From: an uncultured Ktedonobacteraceae bacterium
GTDB taxonomy: Bacteria; Chloroflexota; Ktedonobacteria; Ktedonobacterales; Ktedonobacteraceae
Direction of reading: 5' to 3'
Assembly: GCA_955652655.1 (NCBI GenBank)
Contig: CATPCK010000621.1
Location: 1 to 17,300 of the forward strand
DNA length: 17,300 nt
Under the pieces are notes generated by a model. That model made no database searches. It worked only from the letters and a program-made list of their open reading frames with translations, and had not been told where the DNA came from. Positions 1 to 6,900 of the stretch are shown here, one piece after another; the first letter of the stretch is position 1; every line of letters starts with the position of its first letter. The translations under genes and the position numbers were made by a program.

Positions 1-1
1 A

Positions 2-535
2 GTAACGACAGGTACAGGCGACACAGGATATACAGGTTTAATAGGGTCCGAACGTGTAGCCAAATATGATCCGCGCCCCGACACATTTGGCACAGTCGAT
101 GAAGCGACATCTGCTTTAGGCCTGGCGCGTGCGATGACACAGGATGCAAAGGTCAAAAAAATCATCTTCGACATTCAGAACGAACTCTACTATCTCATGG
201 CGGAGCTGGCCACAACGCCAGAAAATTATGAGCAGATGGGCTTTCGCGTGACGGTTGAGCACGTGCAGAGGCTGGAGCAGGTAGAAGAGTCCCTCAAACA
301 GGAAGTGGAAATACCCAACAAATTTATTGTTCCTGGGGATACTGCTGATGGTGCCGCACTTGACCTGGCACGCACCATTATTCGCCGCGCGGAGCGCATG
401 GCGGTCAAACTACTGCACGATGGTGTCATCGAGAATGGTGAAGTTGTGCGTTACCTGAACCGGCTCTCTGACCTGGTCTTTATTATCGCGCGCTATATAG
501 AGGTGAAGTCATCGCTGGCCCAGTTGCCTGAATAG
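2..535 (+). CDS. PduO-type cob(I)alamin adenosyltransferase, 5' end cut by window edge
   Basis: Cytoplasmic enzyme that transfers the adenosyl group of ATP to cob(I)alamin to make coenzyme B12. The reading frame is open from base 2, well upstream of the first ATG at 134. That upstream part carries the family's N-terminal signature: GTGDTGYTGLIGSERVAKYD, then TVDEATSALGLA with the conserved DE pair. The C-terminal half has the RRAER motif (the Arg expected to salt-bridge the N-terminal Asp) and YLNRLSDLVFIIAR. The ATG at 134 is therefore internal and the true start lies left of the window. About 178 residues are visible of a usual 180-200, so only a few are missing. One oddity is FIVPGDT where most family members have PGG. 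The stop at 533-535 faces the convergent thiolase gene 21 bases away. Family assignment is firm; operon context is unknown. Confidence 0.93.
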   Translation, partial: VTTGTGDTGYTGLIGSERVAKYDPRPDTFGTVDEATSALGLARAMTQDAKVKKIIFDIQNELYYLMAELATTPENYEQMGFRVTVEHVQRLEQVEESLKQEVEIPNKFIVPGDTADGAALDLARTIIRRAERMAVKLLHDGVIENGEVVRYLNRLSDLVFIIARYIEVKSSLAQLPE

Positions 536-556
536 TATTGCGAGCGTCGTGGCCTA

Positions 557-1708
557 TCATACTCCCAGAATGGTCGTGGCCTGTGAAGAAAGCAGGCCGC
601 CGCTCCCGTGGGCTACCGCCAGTTTTGCACCCTTGACCTGGCGAGGGCCGCACTGACCGCGCAACTGGCGCGTAGCCTCGATGATCAGAAATATCCCGCG
701 CATGCCAGGGTGGTTCGATGAAAGTCCACCGCCATCCGTGTTGATGGGCAATTGTCCGCCAAGGGCGATGCGTCCATGTTGGACAAATGCCCCTCCTTCA
801 CCTTTCTTGCAGAATCCCAGGTCTTCGAGCAGCAGGAGCACGGTAATAGTAAACGAATCATAGAGCATCGCCATGTCGACCTCGGCAGGAGTGATAGCGG
901 CCTCGCTAAAGGCACGCTGCCCGGTGACGGCCGCGGCGGTAACCGTCATATCCGGCATCTGCGAGATGTGTGCGTGGGTGTGACTTTCGCTGCTCCCCAG
1001 CACAAAGATGGGTTTCTGCTTCAGGTCACGCGCTCGTTCTTCAGTCGTCACCAGTACCGCTCCACCGCCGTCGCTAACAACACAGCAGTCGAGCAGGTGG
1101 AGTGGATCGGCGATCATGCGCGAGTTGAGCACGTCCTGAACCGTTATTGGCTCACGGTACATAGCCAGTGGATTGAGCCCGGCATGGCGTCGCGTGACGA
1201 CTGCGATCTCAGCCAGTTGTTCCGGGGTGGTGCCATACTGATACATGTGACGGTGCGCCGCCATAGCATATGCTCCAACCAGCGTATTGCCATAGGGCGC
1301 CTCGTACGTAGCTTCGGGGATAGTTGCAGGACGCGCTCCCGTGCCTATCATCCTTCCACGGCTAGAAAGCTGGTTACTGGCGTACGTGATCAACGCTACT
1401 TCACACTTGCCCGCGCGGATTGCCGCTACGGCGTGGTTGAGGTGCGCCTCGAACGAGGATCCACCAATCGACGTGGTATCAGTATACCGTGGAAACAACT
1501 GCAAATATTCGCACAGCATGACGGTAGGCATGCCCAGCGAATGTGAGCTACAGAAGACCGCGTCTATATCGTCTTTATGAAGATCGCTCTCATCGAGTGC
1601 ACGCCAGGTCGCCTGGGCATGAAGTTGCATCTCGGTCATATTTGGAACTCGACCGTAATCCGATTCGGCGACGCCGACGATGGCAACGCGCCCGCTGTAT
1701 AAGGACAT
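557..1708 (-). CDS. Thiolase-fold protein (SCP2/lipid-transfer type) lacking catalytic cysteines
   Basis: 383 residues with the two-lobed thiolase fold of the SCP-x/Ltp branch. Visible motifs are the N-terminal VAIVGVAESDYG, VVSDGGGAVLV near 210-220, YDSFT at 283-287, GGGLSSNHPG with the conserved His at about 333, and C-terminal HGSGG near 367-371. The nucleophilic Cys of true thiolases is replaced by Gly in IGGSS (81-85), and the C-terminal catalytic Cys is also Gly/Ser. Claisen thiolysis is therefore unlikely. In the actinobacterial Ltp2 group, proteins of this kind pair with DUF35 partners and act as acyl-CoA retro-aldolases, and a DUF35 gene is divergent here. The start is set at the ATG at 1706-1708 because AAAGGAG lies 10 bases upstream; a TTG at 1747 would add 13 residues without support. 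The substrate cannot be named. The family call is solid, while the reaction is inferred. Confidence 0.88.
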   Translation of the reverse strand: MSLYSGRVAIVGVAESDYGRVPNMTEMQLHAQATWRALDESDLHKDDIDAVFCSSHSLGMPTVMLCEYLQLFPRYTDTTSIGGSSFEAHLNHAVAAIRAGKCEVALITYASNQLSSRGRMIGTGARPATIPEATYEAPYGNTLVGAYAMAAHRHMYQYGTTPEQLAEIAVVTRRHAGLNPLAMYREPITVQDVLNSRMIADPLHLLDCCVVSDGGGAVLVTTEERARDLKQKPIFVLGSSESHTHAHISQMPDMTVTAAAVTGQRAFSEAAITPAEVDMAMLYDSFTITVLLLLEDLGFCKKGEGGAFVQHGRIALGGQLPINTDGGGLSSNHPGMRGIFLIIEATRQLRGQCGPRQVKGAKLAVAHGSGGLLSSQATTILGV

Positions 1709-1718
1709 ATACTCTGTG

Positions 1719-1725
1719 CTCCTTT
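1719..1725 (-). promoter_or_regulatory. Ribosome binding site fixing the thiolase-like gene start
   Basis: AAAGGAG on the minus strand, 10 bases before the ATG at 1708. It favours that ATG over the in-frame TTG at 1747. Confidence 0.7.
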
Positions 1726-1816
1726 GCTTACGCTTTGTAGTTACCAATTGAGCGCGTCCGCACCTGGTTTTCTTTTAATGAGAATAATCCCGTTCGCGTT
1801 TTACCTCTGCTGCACC

Positions 1817-1846
1817 ATTATAGATTCCTGGTGATGAGCAAAGCAA
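1817..1846 (-). promoter_or_regulatory. Sigma70-type promoter of the thiolase-like gene
   Basis: On the minus strand, TTGCTT (1841-1846), an 18-base spacer and a perfect TATAAT (1817-1822). Transcription would start near 1810, giving a leader of about 100 bases before the ATG at 1708. The -35 element is 14 bases from the -35 of the divergent DUF35 promoter. Confidence 0.6.
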
Positions 1847-1860
1847 GGGAGGCTCTTTTC

Positions 1861-1889
1861 TTGTTTCTCAGGGAAAAATAAAGTATACT
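1861..1889 (+). promoter_or_regulatory. Sigma70-type promoter of the DUF35 gene
   Basis: TTGTTT (1861-1866), a 17-base spacer and TATACT (1884-1889). Transcription would start near 1896, about 25 bases before the ATG at 1921, leaving room for the GAGGAG ribosome binding site at 1910-1915. Confidence 0.6.
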
Positions 1890-1920
1890 CTGAAAAACGG
1901 TACAGTAGCGAGGAGAACCG

Positions 1921-2340
1921 ATGACCATGGCAGCCGATTCCCGGCCTAAACCCCTACCTATAATGACGGATGAGAATCGCCCGTTCTGGGATGGATGCAG
2001 GCAAGGCAAATTGCTGTTACAGTATTGCAACCAGTGCCAGCAGCACCAGTTCTATCCGCGTTTGTATTGTATGCACTGTGGTTTTACCAGCATACGTTGG
2101 GTTCAAGCCTCCGGGCGAGGCGTAATCTACTCCTATACCATCATACACCAGAACAAATCTCCTGAATTTGTGCGGGATACCCCCTACAATGTCGCAGTTG
2201 TACAGTTAGAAGAGGGACCGCGCATGATGAGCAACATCGTGGAAACGGACCCTGGCGAACTACGTGTAGATTTGCCCGTCACAGTCGTTTTTGATGCGGT
2301 CAACGACGACATTCATTTACCTCGCTTCAAAGCGCTTTAA
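1921..2340 (+). CDS. DUF35 zinc-ribbon/OB-fold acyl-CoA-associated protein
   Basis: 139 residues with the full DUF35 layout. An N-terminal helix (ENRPFWDGCRQGKLLLQYC) leads into a rubredoxin-like zinc ribbon with C36-x2-C39-x10-C50-x2-C53. An OB-fold follows (RGVIYSYTIIH, then PYNVAVVQLEEGPRMMSNIV). In characterised systems DUF35 proteins bind beside thiolase-fold proteins and present or channel acyl-CoA, as in the archaeal thiolase/HMG-CoA synthase complex and the Ltp2-ChsH2 steroid aldolase. The divergent thiolase-like gene is the natural partner. GAGGAG lies 5 bases before the ATG at 1921; a second ATG at 1927 with an 11-base spacing is an alternative start. Length is normal for the family. 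There is no enzymatic motif of its own, so the role is as a subunit. Confidence 0.9.
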   Translation: MTMAADSRPKPLPIMTDENRPFWDGCRQGKLLLQYCNQCQQHQFYPRLYCMHCGFTSIRWVQASGRGVIYSYTIIHQNKSPEFVRDTPYNVAVVQLEEGPRMMSNIVETDPGELRVDLPVTVVFDAVNDDIHLPRFKAL

Positions 2341-2346
2341 TACTCT

Positions 2347-2368
2347 CCTCCCCTCGCTGCCAGGGAGG
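2347..2368. terminator. Weak hairpin between convergent genes
   Basis: CCTCCC (2347-2352) and GGGAGG (2363-2368) form a 6-bp stem with a 10-base loop, just after the DUF35 stop and before the end of the PHP gene. There is no T-run on either side, so a role in termination is only possible. Confidence 0.25.
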
Positions 2369-2414
2369 TGTCACAACAGGCTCGACCAGGAGGAAAGTTC
2401 AGCAGGAATAAGAA

Positions 2415-3191
2415 CTACAATCGGTACTCCTCCGCCACCCCTTGCTTCCAGATTCTCACCTTCGTTATACCGGCCTCTTGAAGAATAGCTTCACTCTGTA
2501 TATGTGCCTGCGCGATCTCCCTGGGATAATGTGCGTCTGATCCCAGACTCACAGGCGTTGCGTGTAGAGCGCAGGCACGCGCAAGGCGGCGCACAAGGCT
2601 GGGATAACTCAGGACGTCGTAGCCATTAATCTCTAAGGCAACGTCACAGCGCGCTGCTTCAGCCGCGAGTCGTTCAAGTTCCTCGTCCAAGAGCGGTGGG
2701 AGATAGGGGTTTTTGCGGCGCATACGAACCGGATGGCTTACCAGGCTAAAGTAGCCACTGCTAACAGCCTGCCTCAAGAGCTCTAAGTAACGCAGCCAGC
2801 ATCTCTCCCCCTCTGCGCGGTCCCACTTCTTCTCGCTCTCGAACTGCACTCCATCGATTTCATGCACAGAGCCAATCAGAAAATCCCAGGAAAAGCCCTG
2901 CAAGTATCCCTGGATCACCTCGTTCTTAGCGGGGATAAAATCAACTTCCATTCCCAACCGCACATCAATGCCTGGAAGCTGTGCCGCAGCGTGTACCGCC
3001 TCGATATAGCCAGGAAAGGTGAGCAGTGGCCCTTCGAGCGCCAGATGTTCCAGCGTTGGGCGTGCTTCGCCCATCTGAAAAATATGTTCCGAAAGGCCGA
3101 GTACGCGCAGTCCTTTCTCACGTGCTGCCTCAGCCATCTGATGAGCGGAACTGTGAGAGACATGGCTATGGAAGTCGCTGTTGATCTTCAT
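2415..3191 (-). CDS. PHP-family metal-dependent phosphoesterase (histidinol-phosphatase-like)
   Basis: 258 residues. All metal-ligand motifs of the PHP superfamily are present in order: DFHSH (H8, H10), SEH (H36), GMEVDF (E82), GSVHEID (H110), SHPVR (H153) and GSDAH (D219, H221). This is the layout of HisK/HisJ-type histidinol-phosphate phosphatases, which are about 260-280 residues long. Many stand-alone PHP proteins with the same motifs hydrolyse other phosphoesters, and no other his gene is in the window, so the substrate stays open. Start: an ATG at 3200 has AGGAG only 2 bases away, while the ATG at 3191 has it 11 bases away and lies just before the conserved KINSDFHSH. I chose 3191. It sits about 40 bases downstream of the O-methyltransferase on the same strand, and the two are probably co-transcribed. 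Confidence 0.85.
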   Translation of the reverse strand: MKINSDFHSHVSHSSAHQMAEAAREKGLRVLGLSEHIFQMGEARPTLEHLALEGPLLTFPGYIEAVHAAAQLPGIDVRLGMEVDFIPAKNEVIQGYLQGFSWDFLIGSVHEIDGVQFESEKKWDRAEGERCWLRYLELLRQAVSSGYFSLVSHPVRMRRKNPYLPPLLDEELERLAAEAARCDVALEINGYDVLSYPSLVRRLARACALHATPVSLGSDAHYPREIAQAHIQSEAILQEAGITKVRIWKQGVAEEYRL

Positions 3192-3231
3192 GCTGCACAT
3201 CTCTCCTGCTAAAAGACGATACCTACTGTCA

Positions 3232-3927
3232 TTATTGCTGCTTTACTACCGCGATGGCGAAACCATCCGTATAGTCATCGTCCATAGGAAGCGCAAGGGA
3301 GACAAGGCGCGGGTCGCTCGCTATACGTTTATTAAATTCGACAATACCGGCCAGCCCTTCATCTTCTGGCTGTTTGAATGCTTTGCCCGAGCGTATACAG
3401 TTGTCAGCCACGATAATGCTGCCAGGCCGGCTCAGTCGTAGAGCCCAGTCCAGGTATCGAGCATAGGGAGGCTTGTCAGCGTCGATAAAAATAAGATCGA
3501 AGGGCGCCTCACTTTCTAGCGTTGGCAGGAGGTCAAGCGCTTTCCCAACCCGCACTTCACTACGGTCACCGACACCGGCCCTCTCGAAGGAGTTTCGCAC
3601 CACTTTGGCATGCTCGGGGTTCACCTCCAGGGTGATGAGGCGACCCCCAGCTGGCAGGGCGCGCGCAAGCCAGATGCCGCTATACCCGGCCAGCGCACCA
3701 ATTTCCAGTATTTTATGCGCATTGCACATCGTCGCCAGCAGTTGCAGGAACTTGCCCTGGATCGGCGAAATCTGGATCTCTGGTAAACCAGCCTGCCTGG
3801 CCACTGTCAACGCAGCTCGCAGACCTTCATCTTCGGCTGCAAACATGTCGGTAATGGCTGCTTGAATCTCCCAACGGGTCTTTGCCGCTTGCTGTAATGT
3901 TGTCAATTCCGTAGCGTTGTCTGACAA
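3232..3927 (-). CDS. Class I SAM-dependent O-methyltransferase (caffeoyl-CoA/catechol type)
   Basis: 231 residues, normal length for the Methyltransf_3 family of cation-dependent O-methyltransferases. Visible features are the SAM-binding motif LEIGALAGYSG (74-84), the acidic end of strand 2 at LEVNPEHA (100-107), the metal-site residues in FIDADKPPYARYLDWA (D149, D151), and IVADNC (D175, N176). Known members methylate catechols or similar vicinal-diol substrates; the substrate here is unknown. The only supported start is TTG at 3925-3927, with GAGAGG 6 bases upstream; no in-frame ATG lies before residue 28. The gene follows the giant regulator by 45 bases on the same strand and precedes the PHP gene, so a three-gene transcript is plausible. 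I saw no convincing promoter in the 45-base gap. Confidence 0.9.
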   Translation of the reverse strand: MSDNATELTTLQQAAKTRWEIQAAITDMFAAEDEGLRAALTVARQAGLPEIQISPIQGKFLQLLATMCNAHKILEIGALAGYSGIWLARALPAGGRLITLEVNPEHAKVVRNSFERAGVGDRSEVRVGKALDLLPTLESEAPFDLIFIDADKPPYARYLDWALRLSRPGSIIVADNCIRSGKAFKQPEDEGLAGIVEFNKRIASDPRLVSLALPMDDDYTDGFAIAVVKQQ

Positions 3928-3933
3928 AATGGA

Positions 3934-3939
3934 CCTCTC
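3934..3939 (-). promoter_or_regulatory. Ribosome binding site for a TTG start
   Basis: GAGAGG on the minus strand, 6 bases before TTG at 3925-3927. It supports TTG as the initiation codon of the O-methyltransferase, since no in-frame ATG, GTG or CTG occurs in the 30 bases upstream. Confidence 0.5.
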
Positions 3940-3972
3940 TATTCTACTATTAAATGCGTTTTCTTCATCGAA

Positions 3973-6900
3973 TCATGCACTTACCGTTTCGGATCTGTAG
4001 TTTGCCAGGATGTGTTCGACCCACTCCAGGTCGATTCTGGCTTGACAATCGGCAAAAATATCGCGCGCTTCGTGGAGATAGGCCAGACCTTTGTCGAATT
4101 GCACATCTCCAGGTGTACGGTGCTCGATCAAAGTGACGCCATAGCCATGCAGGGCGCGAGCGTAATCGAGACGAAATTCACACTCGCGAAATATGTGAAG
4201 CGCCCGATCGAAGTAGGCGTTCGCCTGTGTGTATTCTCCCCACAGGGCCAGTACCCTTCCCTGTAAGCGGTACGAGCGAGCGAGCATCCTGGTGAGCTCA
4301 TACTGCTCCGCTTCCTCCATAGTTCGCATCGTCTCTTGTTTTGCCTTCTCTATATCGCCAAGCAAAAAGTAGATACTTGCCAGGATCAACTGCCCTTCTA
4401 CAACCAGTTCGGTTTCCAGCCCCTCGACCACCAGTGCTCGCTGTATGGTAGACTTCGCACGCATAAGAAGCCGCGTACATAGCGCTATTGAATAAGAAAC
4501 GTTTTCAGCGTTGTTACCCTCATACTGCAACTTGCCAGCGATGATTGCCTGCTTAACGCGCAAGTTCGCCAGGGCAATGAGAGCGCCACCGATATTGCGC
4601 GAGCTCTTCATAGAGCGTGCAATACTGAGAGAGCGGCGAATACATTCCGCTGCTCCCGTCAAATTGCCCTGATCCTGCAGCGCTATCGCCAGGGCGGTGT
4701 TGCACCAGCTTATCTGGTCTGCCTCATTAATGCGCTCCGCCATCGCCAGGCTGCGCCTGAACCACTCTTCTGCCTGTTGTAATTTACCAGAGCGAGATGC
4801 CATCTCGCCGAGATTGCCTGTGACAATAGCGATATTCGGCTGATTTCCCAGGCGTTCCGCTAACTCGAGTGAACGCTGCATGTATGTCAGGGCCATGCTG
4901 TTTTCTGACTTCACCGCGTGAACCGCTCCCAGGTTGCTATAGACCTGTGCCAGGGCTGTGGCGAGATCATGCTGTTCGAAAATTGCCAGCGCTTTGTGTA
5001 ATTGTTGCAGCGCTTCAGCGAATTGACCGACATTCGCCGCGATGACCCCGAGCAGTTCATGCGCTCGCCCAACTTCTAAAGGGGCTCCTAAGATAGCTCG
5101 TTCCGTGCGTGTTTGAAAACTACCGTAGTTGTTCCTCTTGTGCGCATTGCGCTCGTTGAGTTCGTTGAGAGTGCCTGGCTCCTCTTCTCTCTTGTAGCCT
5201 ACTGGTGGGTACTCGCTTTCTTCATTCCGCTCTTGCATTGCCTGCTCGAGCATCTCCAGGGCCTCCAGAGCAATACGGGTTGACTCATTGTAGTTGCCTT
5301 GCAGGCTGCGTATACTGCCAAGTTCAAGGTGTACACAGGCCCAGGCTGCACCAGAGGTGACGCCTGCTTCAAGCATGACCTGTTTTCCACGTTGATAACA
5401 CTCGTAAGCCTGGTCAAAGAAACCATTGGCGGTCCATGTACGCCCGATCTCTCTCCAGATCAAAGCTTGTATCTGAGCTTCCTGCTTCCATTCGTCCTCG
5501 GATGCAAATGTTCGTCGTTGGTTGCGCAATACAAGGATGCACTCATAGGCCTGCCGGGCTTCTTCGTAATTGCCCTGCACTTCAGTACATTCACAGACAC
5601 GTTCCAATAAGCGGGCCACGCGTAGTGGCTCTGTAATATCCGCCAATGAGTTGTCCGCTTTATGTAGCACGGCTTCATATTCACCTTCTTTGAGGGGCAA
5701 TTTACCGTGGGTAATTGTTTGTATGGCCTGGATGTAGTACTGTTCTGCTTCCACGAAAGCGGAGAGTGAATAAGCCTGGTCCCCAGCGAATTCGGCGTAG
5801 TAGGCAATCTCAGTGGGATCTGCACCGCCTTTGCTGAGATGATAGGTGATGGCCGCGGCGATTTCTCTCTCGTGCCCCTGGTGAGCCCGCAATAGCGCAC
5901 TTGCCGCGCGCCGGTGGAGCTGCGCGCACCTTGCCGCCGAGAGATGCTCATACAAATGGCTCACAATCAATGGGTGCCAGAAATGGTAGATAATACGTGA
6001 GCCGGTGCCTTCCTCCGTGAGCAGTCCGGCCCGCAAGGCCTCTTCAAGTAGATCGAGGATCATATCCTCCGGGTGTTCATTGGCCATGAAGAGTAGCTGG
6101 CCAAACTCGAATGAGCCGCCCAGAACCGCTGCTTTTCCTAATAGTGCCTGGCACTCACTACTTAATCTTCCCAGGCGGCGTTCAAGAACGGCGGCAATAC
6201 CTTCCGGCAACGTGCTGCCAGGTGAGACTCGAAGGTGTTCTCCCTCGACTGTACGTCCCATTTTATGGGAGGATGTTCCCCGCCTGTGAACTTCTGGCTG
6301 CGCCGAAGTAGCCTGCGCGGCTTCGCTTACACGCGCCAGTTCCTCCGCGAAGAATGGGTTTCCCGCCGCCTGCGTCTGGATGCTATGCACGATATTCTGT
6401 GGCAAATGAGCGACAAGTGTGGCTATTTGAGATTGAGTCAGGGGCTGTACTGCTACCGTAACGATAGCCTGTTCCCTGCGCAAGTCAGCGATGAGGGTAC
6501 GTAAACCGTGACCTGGAGAAAGCTCGACGTCCCGGCACGTACCGAGTAACAATATGCGCTCGTCCTGTATATGGCGCGTAATATAGGCAAGTAGCTCTCG
6601 ACTACTGCCATCCGTCCAGTGGAGGTCATCCAGCACTAACAACAAAGGGGTTGTTTTGCTCAAGGTACTCAATAGCCCGGCGGTGGCCTCCCACAAGTGA
6701 AGCCGATCCTGCTCAGGAGGAAGTTGTGGATACGTTCTGTCATTTTGCGAAAGTATGTCGCGCAGTTCAGGGAGTAATGTGCTCAGTCTTTCCAGCGAGG
6801 TTGAGGCGGAGTGTTCAGTGGAGGTAGCTTCGGTGTTGGCGCGTGAATTGACGCTTGAAATAAGCAATTCGGTGGGAACATATTGTAAGAGTGTGCGCAA

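Noticed and set aside
546..582. Direct repeat GTCGTGGCCT at 546-555 and 573-582
   Set aside because: Two short copies 27 bp apart, one of them inside the end of the thiolase-like gene; most likely chance or a trivial local duplication.
752..1546. 264-residue plus-strand reading frame
   Set aside because: It lies wholly antisense to the thiolase-like gene, has low-complexity Arg/His-rich sequence and no recognisable motif, and disagrees with the clear protein family on the other strand.
5460..5951. 163-residue minus-strand reading frame
   Set aside because: Same strand but a different frame inside the TPR region of the giant regulator; it has no ribosome binding site or domain.
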